From Saussurea involucrata (lineage: Eukaryota; Streptophyta; Magnoliopsida; Asterales; Asteraceae), in NCBI GenBank assembly GCA_033807775.1, contig CM066314.1:96140929-96204928 (forward strand): DNA of 64,000 bases, in the 5' to 3' direction. Numbering within the stretch: position 1 is the first letter of the stretch; each line of letters opens with the position of its first letter. Shown here one piece after another: positions 54,491 through 64,000 of this stretch. A program made the position numbers and the translations under genes. The notes beneath the pieces were generated by a model. The model saw only the letters and a program-made list of their open reading frames with translations. It had not been told where the DNA came from and made no database searches.

Positions 54491-57400
54491 GTGTGCATGC
54501 AGGCTTTTGAGCACCATCAAATATGGTATCTGGATAGTGGGTGCTCATGCCACATGACGGGAAATAAATCTCTTCTCATCAACTATGTGTCTGGAAAAGG
54601 TCCATCTGTAACTTTTGGTGACAACTCTAAAGGTTACACCAAAGGATATGGAACGCTCACTAATGGATCTGTCACTTTCAACAAAGTGGCACTTGTTGAA
54701 GGTCTCATGCATAATCTTCTCAGCATTAGCCAACTGTGTGATCTTGGATATAAAGTTATCTTTGAACTTTGTATCTGTACTGTTGTGGACAAGAACTTCA
54801 ATGTGGTGTTATCTGGAAAAAGGATGGAAAATGTCTATATCATTGATATGGGACTAAGTAACAATTCATCCAATGTCTGCTTTGTGTCAGATGACACAGC
54901 CTAAAGGAACTGGTTGTGGCATAAACGTCTATCTCATCTGAACTTCAAAACACTCCATAAAATCTCAAACAAAGAACTGGTGACTGGCATGCCAAAGTTG
55001 AACTTTGTCAAAGAAAAGCTGTGTGATGCATGTGAAAAAGGGAAGCTCACCAAAACATCCTTCAAGACCAAGGAATGCTCCTCCATCACTCTTCCTCTCC
55101 AGATGCTACACATGGATCTATGTGGACCAGTCAGCACTTCTAGTCTTGGTGGCACAAGGTACATTCTTGTTATTGTTGATGAATTTACTAGATATACCTG
55201 GGTATCTTTTCTCAGGTATAAAAGTGATGCAACTGAAGATATCATCAACTTTGTCAAGAAAAATGAAGTTCTAAATGGGCAGCTTGTAAGATCGGTGAGA
55301 AGTGACAATGGTACAGAATTCAAAAACAGTGCTCTTGAAAACGTCTTTAATGAGAAAGGAATTTATCAAAATTTCTCTACTGTCAGAACTCCTCAGCAAA
55401 ATGGTGTGGTGGAAAGGAAAAACAGAACTCTATGTGAGGCTGCTAGATCTATGCTAAGTGAATCAAATCTTCCCACCTATTTTTGGGATAAAGCTGTTAA
55501 TACTGCTTGCTTTACCCAAAATAGGTCTGTGGTTTCCAAAATACATGATAAGACCCCATATGAAGTTTTCCATGGCAGAAAACCAAATATTGGCTTTCTT
55601 CATGTTTTTGGCTATGTGTGCTTTATTCTAAATGATCGTGACAATCTTGGGAAGTTTGATCCCAAAGCTGATGAAGGTATTTTTGTTGGATACTCTTTAT
55701 CCTCCAAAGCATATCGTGTGTACAATCTCAGGAGAAAATGCATTGATGAGTCTATCCATGTCAAATTTGACGACCTAAGATCATCATTTCTTTCAAATGA
55801 TGATGATGAATTGCACAGGTGGATTTCCTCATGCATAGGTGATGCTCCGATAGTTAACTCCACCGAAGCATCTTTCATTCCTTTGAACCCATAAAATAAC
55901 CAAGTTGGGTCATCATCCATAGTGCATCCTTCCACCAATATTCATTCTCCCACCGACATAAATCCTACTGCCAATATGCACATTTCCACCGATCCCATAC
56001 CCTCCACCGATCCTATGCCCTCCACCGATAATACTGCTTTCCACCGATCCTCTGATCCCACTCCACCGATTTCTTCCACACAAAATGTTACACTACCTCT
56101 ACCTCCTGCCACAAAATGGACCAAAGATCACCCCATAGATCAAATCATTGGTGATCAACAAGTAGGTGTCCAAACTCGCAGAGGAGTTGGAAATATTTGC
56201 CTCTATGTGAACTTTCTTTCTCTCATTGAACCCAAGAAGATTGATGAAGCTCTAATAGATCCCTGTTGGATCACTGCCATGCAAGAAGAACTTTCTCAAT
56301 TTGAGAGAAACAAAGTTTGGAGATTGGTTCCCAGACCTCGAAAGAAGACAATCATTCGAACCAAATGGATCTTCAGGAACAAGATGGATGAAGATGGTAC
56401 AGTTATCAGAAATAAGGCCAGATTGGTTGCTCAAGGATACCGATAGGAAGAAGGCATTGATTATGATGAAACTTTTGCCCCTGTTGCAAGACTTGAAGCC
56501 ATAAGAATTTTCTTGGCTCATGCTGCCCACCCAAACTTTAGGGTCTTTCAGATGGATGTCAAAAGTGCTTTCCTCAATGGGGAACTTGCAGAGGAAGTCT
56601 ATGTAAAACGGCCACCTGGTTTTGAAGACCTAGCTTATCCAGACTATGTGTATAGACTTGATAAGGCTCTATATGGTCTCAAACAAGCTCCTCGTGCCTG
56701 GTATGACACTCTTGCTGTCTTTCTTCTGAAAAATGGATACTCTAGATGTCAAATTGACAACACTCTCTTTATCAAGAAGACCTCAGGTAATCTCATTCTT
56801 GTCCAAATTTATGTTGATGACATCATCTTTGGTGCCACTGATGAATCACTATGCGATGAGTTTCCTTCTCTCATGATGAGTGAATATGAGATGAGCATGA
56901 TGGGAGAGCTTACATTCTTTTTGGGCCTTCAGGTCAAACAATCTTCAGAAGGAATTTTTATAAATCAAAGTAAATATATTCGTGACCTTCTAAAGAAATT
57001 CAACTTTTTAGACAGCTCTCCTATGAAAACTCCCATGGCACCACATTTGAAACTTGATGCGGATTTAAATGGTGAATCTGTGGATGTTACCCATTATCGG
57101 GGTATGATTGGTTCTCTCCATTACTTAACTGCTAGCAGACCGGATATTATGTTTGCCACCTGTCTTTGTACCCGTTATCAAGCCAATCCAAAGAAATCTC
57201 ATTTGGATGTTGTTAAACGGATTTCAGGTATCTAAAAGGTACCATGCACCTGGGTCTTTGGTATCCCAAAGACTCAGGCTTTGAACTAATTGGATATTCA
57301 GATTCAGATTATGCAGGCTCCAAGATTGATAGAAAAAGTACCACAAGTAGCTGCCAACTCCTTGGTGGCAAATTAGTAAGTTGGTCCAGCAAAAAACAAA

Positions 57401-57753
57401 ACTCTGTGTCAACCTCTAGTGCTGAGGCTGAATATGTAGCTGCTGGAAGCTGCTGTGCTCAGATCCTGTGGATGAAAAATCAATTGAAGGACTACAATCA
57501 AAACTACTCCAAAGTTCCCATCCTATGTGATAACTCTAGTGCAATTGCCATTGCAAATAATCATGTCTTGCACTCAAGATCAAAGCACATAAATATCAGA
57601 TATCATTTCATCAGGGATCACATTTCCAATGGTGACATTGAGCTGCACTTCATTCTTACAGATCTTCAGCTTGCAGACTTGTTCACCAAACCCTTGGATG
57701 AAGCCAGGTTAAATTTTCTGATAAGTGAACTTGGAATGTGCAACCTTCAGTAG
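54491..57753 (+). pseudogene. pol: Copia pol: protease, integrase, RT, RNase H (element F)
   Basis: Order is protease-integrase-RT-RNase H, diagnostic of copia. Protease DSGCS at 54533-54547. TAA 54902-54904 precedes the integrase zinc domain (HKRLSHLNF, CDACEKGK), then catalytic motifs (MDLCGPV, VRSDNGTEF, NGVVERKNRT). A stop at 55892-55894 precedes a linker full of STDP repeats made by the CCACCGAT word. RT opens with WITAMQEELSQFERN, has TAG at 56444-56446 (Q to stop), and YVDD at 56810-56821. A 1-bp deletion near 57226 shifts the frame before RNase H (SDSDYAGSKIDRKST, SAEAEYVA, LADLFTKPL). The terminator is at 57751-57753. Confidence 0.94.
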
Positions 57754-57844
57754 GTGAATCCACCACCTATCAAAAAAAAATTGGGATTTGCCTTTTCGGT
57801 GGTAATGACCTTCGGTGTTAATTGCTTTCGGTGATCAAACTCTT

Positions 57845-58001
57845 CATCGAGGTACTGGTCAAAGTCTGATCTGTTGAGGTACTGGTCCTACACTTTTGTG
57901 TGTAGAAACAAACATTCTGATGAGGTACTGGTTTTACACTGCTGTGTGTAGAAGAATCAATTATGATGAGGTACTGGTTCTACACTGCTGTGTGTAGAAA
58001 C
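57845..58001 (+). repeat. Tandem repeat of about 48 bp in F's post-pol tail
   Basis: Four decayed units contain GAGGTACTGGT; the last three continue to TACACTGCTGTGTGTAGAA or a close match. The array ends at the junction with element G. Three TTCGGTG words lie just upstream (57797-57833). Confidence 0.85.
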
Positions 58002-59360
58002 GTCGAGAGAACACCGTTCTTGAAAGCGGAAGGAGCATGAATTAAATGCAATGCTTTCGGTCTAGCACCTTACAGCAGACTTTGAAGCTGTTTTAGGCAT
58101 ATTAGCACACATAATTTGAGAAAACGCAAAACATGAAAGTCGTGCGTCTGTGAATTATCTTTCCAATGCAACTGGAATCGAGTAATTTGGAGCACCGAGT
58201 CAATAGTTATGCGCATGTTTCTGAAGCAGCGCAAAGCTGTCAGCAAGTAAACAAAAATCGGGCTCTGAGGTTGAGTCGCAGAGGTTCAGTCCACAGAGGC
58301 TCTGTCGGATTTCACAGAGGTTCTGTGGTGAACAGTACCACAGAGGTTGGTCGGCAGAGGTTGTGCGGCAGAGGTTGCTCGTAGTGCCGACAGAGCTCTG
58401 ATGATGATTTTTGTGAAACACAACTTTATGTCCAGCAGATGTATACTGACTTTAGCAGAGATTCTGACCAAGAAGAACACCGATTCAGACCAAACTCAAA
58501 ACATGAAAAAGTTTCATCTTTGTATTAGGAATCCAACATTCCGGACTCATCAAATTTGGAGCTTGAAGGAGGGAGTTCTGTTGAAAATACGACAGGTGCG
58601 CAAAGCTGACAGCAAGAACTAAGACGTTGCGCTATGGGCTCTGAGGTTCGGTCGCAGAGGTTTGAGTCCACAGAGGCTCTATCGGGATTCACAGAGGCTC
58701 TGTGGTGAACGGTTCCACAGAGGGTGCTCGCAAAAATCTGAGCCAAAGTATGAGTTGTCTCCAGAAGTTGGTCTGAGTGGTCGACAAAAAAAAATGATCG
58801 TGGCTTGACAAAGGCTCTGCAGAGGTTTGGTCGCGGCTCGACAGAGGTTGTCGCTGCATGGCAGAGGTTGGTCGCGTGCGGCAGAGCTTTGGTCATGTGC
58901 GGCAGAGGCTTGGTCGCGTGCGGCAGAGGCTTGGTCGAGTGCGGCAGAGGCTTGGTCGCCGCTCGGCAGAAGCTTAACAGAAGTGTTACACTTACTTTGA
59001 CACTGATTTGGACCATTTTACCTCTGGATTTTGCAAGAACTCAAAAGATAAAAAAAATTTATTTGTTTGTTATATATTTAGATCATCTTGAATCACCTCT
59101 TTTCGAGCTCGTACGACAAAGATATGGTTGATTTACCACAGTCGCGCAGATCTGTCCATCAGCTTTCCATCAGCACACTGTTGTCTACTTCAACGATGCA
59201 TATAACCCTTATAAATTTCGAATCTCTGAATTCTCAAAACACGAAAATTGTTCATCTGTGTCTTAGGAATCTAGGGCCTTTTGAATCGCATCAATCGGTG
59301 TCTTAATCAGTGAGATATGATCAATTTACTACGGCATCACAAATCTGCCAGCATGCTGTC
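58001..59360 (-). repeat. Shared interior block, copy in element G
   Basis: Second copy of the block at 47249-48620, same orientation. Where I has CAGAAG through most of the block, G has CAGAGG at the matching sites. It includes a decayed version of the 21-bp array at 58855-58975 (GGCAGAGGCTTGGTCGCGTGC type). Confidence 0.82.
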
Positions 59361-59504
59361 ATAGTACTTGATTGTTGTGCACCGAAATCAATTGCCTTTG
59401 AAGGATGAGTCTTAAACTGAGTGTTTAAGAGTCCAATGTCCAGTGAAGTGTGAGTCCTTAACAGATGTATTAAGGAGTCCATGTACCTGCAAGACAGATC
59501 AAAC

Positions 59505-59930
59505 AATTTTTGGTACCCATTTCCAAATGGGTCCTATTTTGTTAGGATTTTCATGAAGTGCTTTGCTGATCTTGTTATGTTCAACAGAAACATATGGCTT
59601 TCGAACATTTTGAACTAGTGAAGAGCCTTTGACTATCCAAACCATTTTTACTCTTCTAAACACTTAATTAACTGATTGATCAGCACAAGAGTTTGCTAAG
59701 TCAAAATCCTTAATCCTTTTAGCTAAAACTTCCTTTTCTTTTAAATTCATATCAAACATCTTTTGAAGATCAGATTTATACCTCTTCTCCAACATGATCT
59801 TAGTTGACAAAAGAGAAAGTATTTTTGTCAATTTGGACATTTCAGCTTTAAAAACCTTTCTTTCTTTCTCAAAATCATCTTTCAAACACTTTGTTTGAAA
59901 TCCTTCAACACTTTGGTACACAGGTTCGTG
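59505..59930 (-). pseudogene. gag: Copia gag C-terminal remnant in element G
   Basis: The minus strand encodes a Lys/Glu coiled coil (EKERKVFKAEMSKLTKILSL, LEKRYKSDLQKMFDMNLKEK), a stop, then a tail ending in the gag terminal motif GPIWKWVPK. No capsid core or zinc knuckle is left. It shows that G descends from an autonomous SIRE-like element by deletion. Confidence 0.75.
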
Positions 59931-60076
59931 ACACTATTCTAAGAAACTTTAATGCTTGGTGTTTTGTCCAAAAACGAACAGAAAGTGGTTTTCCGAAGAA
60001 AACAGAGTGCAGTAAAATAAAACTCCGAAAATTGATTAAAAAACAATGGATTGAAGCACAAATTCGAATCTGTTTG

Positions 60077-60088
60077 GCTCTGATACCA
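60077..60088 (-). other. Primer binding site of element G (tRNA-iMet)
   Basis: The minus strand reads TGGTATCAGAGC, two bases from the LTR. Confidence 0.93.
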
Positions 60089-60090
60089 AT

Positions 60091-60396
60091 TGTTGGTACC
60101 CAGATATAACAAGTAACAATAATAATAGCAATAATCTTTGTATTGATTGATTAAGAGAAGAGTTTACTTGATAAGATTGATGAACATTCTCTCTTTGAAG
60201 CTCTCTTGCTTTCTGCGTATGTATGAATATTGAAAATAGAGGCTTAACCTAAAATTACTCTAAAACATGACTTTATAACCAATACAACAATTGGTTATTT
60301 ACAATTTTAGCCCTTGACACTCAACAAATACAAATAAGTCCTTGACACTATTCTTTATAAAACATTTATATAAATTAGGGGCTAATAAAGCTAACA
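60091..60396 (-). repeat. 5' LTR of element G (306 bp)
   Basis: TGTTGGTACCC to AAAGCTAACA on the plus strand. TTATAAAG on the minus strand near 60271-60277 may be the TATA box. Only this LTR of G is in the window. Confidence 0.88.
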
Positions 60397-60681
60397 AAAA
60401 GAAACCCTAAGTGTCAGTGTGATGGCTGACCCTTCCCATTCCTAGCCGTTTTTGACCACACATCCCCAAATCCCTCATCATTATTTTTTTAAATTTGTTT
60501 ATTTTTTTAACCCTCTCCTTTCACTCCCTCATAACCGTTCCCTCTCCTTTTTGAATCCATAACCCTATTCCTTTCTCCTATAAATAAAACCCATCGCCTT
60601 CCTCTTTCATCTTCTCTCTTCTCACCTGCAACAATGGCACCCACCAAGATACCAACATGCTTTGAAGACCTCATATTAAAC
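60397..60681 (+). other. Fragment of an extra-ORF leader with TATA box and start codon
   Basis: 285 bp caught between G and H. It contains AACCGTTCCCTCTC, also found upstream of E2's extra ORF, a TATA box at 60579-60586, a CT-rich leader and ATG 60634 (MAPTKIPTCFEDLILN) that is cut by H after 16 codons. By likeness to the 5' ends of the extra ORFs of E and E2, it is the start of such an ORF from a third element. Confidence 0.55.
60579..60586 (+). promoter_or_regulatory. TATA box before ATG 60634
   Basis: TATAAATA, 48 bases before the ATG, followed by CTTCCTCTTTCATCTTCTCT. It is a textbook plant core promoter arrangement. Confidence 0.6.
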
Positions 60682-61147
60682 TGAAAGAGCAGGATCTAAT
60701 CTTACAATCAATATAGAAAGCAGTAATTGAGAAGTTGTATGATCAAGCCCAATTGTATTCAATGATGAACAGGATTACAAATCTAAGAGAGAGAGAATCT
60801 CAAAGATTACAAAGAATGAATACAAAGATATATGGGAAAATCAATCAGTTAGCAATGTAATGCTAACCAATCTATTTATACTGCAACGGAAATATTAAAG
60901 CTACAGTACAAATAAGAAAGACTAATAAGAACATAACACGTGTCCTAATTACTTTACAAATTACTAAGTAAAGTATCTCGTCATAAGTTCTGAACAGGTA
61001 GTTCAGAACTTCTGAACATTCTTCTGATAACGCTTCTCAGAGCTTCTGACTCTTTCTCTCAGAACTCTGACTCTTCTACTCAGAACATCTGAGTCTTCTT
61101 ATCAGAACTTCAACACTTGGTTTATTGACAAAACTTCAGATCTAACA
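60682..61147 (-). repeat. 3' LTR of element H (466 bp)
   Basis: TGAAAGAGCAGG to AGATCTAACA on the plus strand. TATAAATA reads on the minus strand at 60873-60880. A dense run of TCAGAAC/GTTCTGA words lies at 60985-61115. Confidence 0.85.
60873..60880 (-). promoter_or_regulatory. TATA box in LTR of element H
   Basis: TATAAATA on the minus strand, followed by GATTGG. Confidence 0.65.
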
Positions 61148-61162
61148 ATCTCCCCCTTTTTG
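61148..61162 (-). other. Polypurine tract of element H
   Basis: The minus strand reads CAAAAAGGGGGAGAT directly before the LTR; the extra-ORF stop codon follows at once on its other side. Confidence 0.9.
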
Positions 61163-64000
61163 TCAAATAAACTTGAATTTAGCATCATCCAGGTCTTTCA
61201 GAGTAGGAACAATTTTCTGAAGTAGCACATTTCTCAGATTAAGCCTCTTATCAATTTTGACAATGATTTCTTGAATAATTTCAACTTGCTGATTGATTAC
61301 TTCTTGAATTATATTTGCTTCCTTCACTTTCAGCATCTTTTTCTCCAAATTATGCTTTATGATTCTTAAAGTTCCAGAACAGTATTTTGCAGTTTCCTTT
61401 GCTCTGAAGAAGATCTTTCCACTTTTGTTCTTCAAAAACACACCCAAATCTGGATATTTGTGAACACTTCCAGTTTTTAACACCTTTTTCTGTTCATGAT
61501 TTGTGTTGGAATTTGCCAGATAAACACATGGCTTTTGTAAGTATAAAGCTATTTGAAAATCTGTATAACAGTGCCACCTTAAGATGTAGAACATGGCCTC
61601 AATCACCACACTTCTTGCCTTCCTTTCATTTATGTCTTTGCTTGACTCTTTGAAGCATAGAAAGCTGTGTAATCTGTAGAAGTCAACCACTGATAGTTTC
61701 TCAAAATCTTCATCAGTAAAGTAATAAACCTTGCCATCTTCTCTCAGAACTTCAAAGGATAAGTACTCCATCTTTCTGAATTTCTTAACCTTCAATTCTC
61801 TGATTCCAGTGATTAGAAAATCTGAGTAAACAGCATGCTTTGTTTTGCCAAGACATCTTGATTTTTCAGCCAACCAGATCTGAGTCTCCTTAGGTCTATC
61901 ATAATACACGTCCAAGAATTGTACTTCTTTTGGTTTGAAGAACTCAGGCAAATCAAATTCAAGAAAGTATCCATTTAGATCAATGGATATTTCATCTTCT
62001 TTGGGTTCAGACTGTTCAGCTTGATCAAAACTAATTATCTGCACATTCTGAGGTGTTGTGTTCTGGACTTCTTCAACTTCATCTGACAGAATTTCATTCA
62101 CTTCATACTCAGCAGGAAACACAAAATCATTATGTAGAATCTTTTTGGGATTCACCTCAGATAGCAACCATTCACTACAGTTTCTGATTTTTCTTCTAAG
62201 ATCCAACCTCCTTTTCACACAGTTTATACATCTCTTCTTTAAACTCTCTCTTTCAGTTTCCACACTTACTTCCATTTTAATCAATAACCAATTCAGAGTT
62301 GCATCACTGTACTTCACCAACTCTTTTAATCTGAACAATTCAAGCCTTTCGTGAACTGTATATGTGAACCCTTCTGTCTCCATTCCTTCATTCACAAATC
62401 CCTTCAAATGTAAACCAATTTCTGTTTTCTTTGTGGGAGAACTCAGATTACACTTCTCTTTTCTTTCTTCAATAGCTAATTGGAAGTCATACAAGTATAT
62501 ATTTCTGACATAGATACCCAGAATTCTTCTGCATTCAATTTCCATCGAGGCTTCTTCAGTGCTGGCAAAGAATTTGACTAGAAAGATCTGATCATCAAGA
62601 GTCAATCTGTGAAAATCAAAAGTAGACATGGAAACCTTTGTATTTCTTTCTTTCAGTACTTCCATTCTAACAAACATTAAACCATTGAATTCATCTTGTT
62701 GAAACATCAGAACTTTCTCAATTCTTTTCTGAATATGCAGTTTTGAGTCAGGAACTCTGAATCTGTTAGAAGCTTCTGAGTAGATCATCTGAGCTCTGTC
62801 ATCCATAAAACCATCAATATTACTTTCCAAAAGCTCATACTCTCCTTCTGTGTAGTAAAGATTATCATATATTTCCTCAGGAAAAATATCATCATGAAAT
62901 TGTCTGGCTAATGGCACATCACTTAACTCCAGGATGAAATCACATACAGGTTCTTTTAGTCTTTGCAAGTTAATCTTTGGGATCTCAATTGGTTTTCTGA
63001 ATACATACTCAGAAGGCATAAAGTAGTCTTTCACTTTCACATACTCTTCTTCTGTATTTAACTCATCACAAAAGTTAAATCTAAAATCATCTTCAAAATC
63101 CTGAGTATAATTCACAGTTCTGTCTTCTTCTCCCATTAAATCAATAGGTCTTACCATTTTTATTCTTTGCTGAACTTTTTGAACATTCAAAGCTCTGACT
63201 AAATTATTATGCATCCTTCTGATCAACTATTCACTTAACCTCCTTTCTTCTAATTCAGAATCCGTCATATTTTCTTTGTTATACACCACAATATCTGTAC
63301 ACATGTTGACCACTTTACTTTCCACTGTCTTTTCTGATCTCAATACAGATTCCTCAATAGCTTCAGTTTCTTCTGAGTTTCATTCCATCTCTATGTCTAA
63401 GTTCAATTCCTCTGTTTTATCTGAATCACCACCATCTGTACTTTCCAACTACATTTCCTCTGTATCTGAGCTATCAATCTGAACTATCTGAGTTATTGCC
63501 TTTAAATTTTCATGTGTCTGATCTTCTGAACTTTTTGTACTAGCTAATTGCATATCTGCCATCTCAAAATCTTCTATGCCAATATCATCATCAGAACTTA
63601 GCCTTTGTCTTTTCTCCCCCTTTTGATGATCACGAGGCTCATTATCATCAAACTTTCTCTTCAAGTTCTGATTAGAAGTACCTTCCGGTTCAGTTTCTGC
63701 AATAGGAACAAGATCAAGAGGCGTTGAAGTAGAAGCCAATGATACACTCAGTGCTTTTAGTATAGATTCCTGCATCCCTTGCATTTGTTTTAACATATCT
63801 TTTTGAAAACCAGACATTATATCCATGATCTCCTTTTTGTGAGAATCCAAGGATTTCTTTACATCATCTACTTTGGTTTCAACAGAAATCAACTTTTTTT
63901 CCAACACAACTTTCAAATCTGACATCTCATCATTCAAATCCTCCACCCTCTTCTCCAAATTTTCTACTTTTTCCCCCATCTCCTTGTTTTGTTTCTGAAT
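61163..64000 (-). pseudogene. Extra ORF of element H, 3' part (over 940 codons)
   Basis: A single minus-strand frame runs from beyond the window to 61163 with three stops: 63449-63451, 63380-63382 and 63227-63229. Its N-terminal visible part is a coiled coil (VENLEKRVEDLNDEMSDLKV) followed by basic patches like nuclear signals (LKRKFDDNE, KGEKRQR) and a Ser/Asp/Glu linker. The 687-codon C-terminal part contains YDDLYYTEGEYEL-like acidic/aromatic stretches, a conserved-looking segment (LITGIRELKVKKFRKMEYLS, VLREDGKVYYFTDEDFEKLS) and an end domain (YPDLGVFLKNKSGKIFFRAK). I do not recognise a catalytic motif. The general layout (coiled coil, basic linker, C-terminal domain) resembles C's extra ORF. 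It ends 15 bp before the LTR. Confidence 0.75.

Larger units (their letters stand above)
50723..58001 (+). mobile_element. Element F: SIRE-like Ty1/copia, 5' LTR through pol, 3' LTR missing
   Basis: Order: 5' LTR 50723-51749, tRNA-iMet-type primer site, gag, protease, integrase, RT, RNase H, then a tail with a tandem repeat. It ends abruptly near 58001, where sequence of element G begins; no polypurine tract or 3' LTR is seen. Same family as A. All catalytic motifs are still recognisable, but at least five stops and two frameshifts are present. The word ATCGGTG or its complement occurs about 18 times. Confidence 0.93.
58001..60396 (-). mobile_element. Element G: truncated non-autonomous LTR element related to I
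   Basis: The right side holds an LTR (60091-60396) followed on the minus strand by a tRNA-iMet primer site and a copia gag remnant, then the interior block shared with element I. The left end, where a polypurine tract and 3' LTR should be, is lost at the junction with F. The LTR resembles that of I at its ends (TGTTGGT and GGGGCTAATAAAGCTAACA) but is shorter and diverged elsewhere. AAAAG at 60397-60401 would be its duplication. Confidence 0.85.
60682..64000 (-). mobile_element. Element H: 3' part of an LTR retrotransposon with long extra ORF
   Basis: A 3' LTR (60682-61147), a polypurine tract and an extra ORF on the minus strand; the rest lies beyond the window. The LTR ends TGAAAGAGC...CTAACA and the polypurine run are of copia type. 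TAAAC (60677-60681) would be the target duplication. The ORF is not gag or pol. Confidence 0.82.

Noticed and set aside
1..64000. A host protein-coding gene between elements
   Set aside because: Every long frame is explained by a retroelement; the only unassigned stretch, 60397-60681, resembles the leader of an extra ORF.

Overview
The window is plant nuclear DNA built almost wholly of LTR retrotransposons nested inside one another. No host gene, tRNA, rRNA or CRISPR array was found. The gag, pol and extra-ORF types (Athila-like and Tekay-like Ty3/gypsy, SIRE-like Ty1/copia) and the primer sites (tRNA-iMet and tRNA-Asp) point to a eudicot. Asteraceae is my best guess from general resemblance, not from any search. 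Every coding region carries lesions, so all genes here are annotated as pseudogenes.

Layout. Element A (1-4166, +) is the 3' part of a SIRE-like copia with its 3' LTR. B (4167-7151, +) is a decayed Tekay-like gypsy fragment. C (7152-50722, -) is an element whose 3' LTR and one very long extra ORF are visible; its gag-pol is not. D (10028-44841, +) is a complete-ended Tekay-like gypsy inserted in frame into C's ORF (TSD TCAGG). E (10158-22090, -) is an Athila-like gypsy inserted in D's 5' LTR (TSD CCTAA). E2 (28500-40905, -) is a second Athila-like gypsy inserted in D's integrase (TSD ATCGT). I (46633-49271, -) is a 2.6-kb non-coding LTR element with identical LTRs, inserted in the N-terminal part of C's ORF (TSD AGCAC). 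F (50723-about 58001, +) is a SIRE-like copia with 5' LTR, gag and full pol but no 3' LTR. G (about 58001-60396, -) is a non-autonomous relative of I with one LTR and a gag remnant. A 285-bp fragment (60397-60681) looks like the leader and start codon of another extra ORF. H (60682-64000, -) is a copia-like 3' LTR plus a long extra ORF running off the window.

How it fits together. The order of events is readable: C went into B, D into C, E and E2 into D, I and F into C. Because D and I interrupt the same C reading frame, and removal of each (leaving one TSD copy) keeps that frame, C's ORF can be followed through both insertions. C, E, E2 and H all carry a large extra ORF downstream of pol, next to the 3' LTR, with coiled-coil segments; E and E2 (and less clearly C) resemble the plant Transposase_32 type of domain. 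C's ORF contains a convincing 154-bp GT-AG intron.

The most unusual signal is that each family carries its own short DNA word scattered through LTRs, spacers and coding linkers: CCACTGTG (E/E2, 28 copies counted by eye), ATCGGTG (A/F, about 30), TCAGCG (C, about 21), CAGAAC (H, about 10), and CAGARG (I/G). I suggest, as a hypothesis only, that these words are recognition sites for element-encoded or host factors, in the manner of the VANC proteins of VANDAL transposons.
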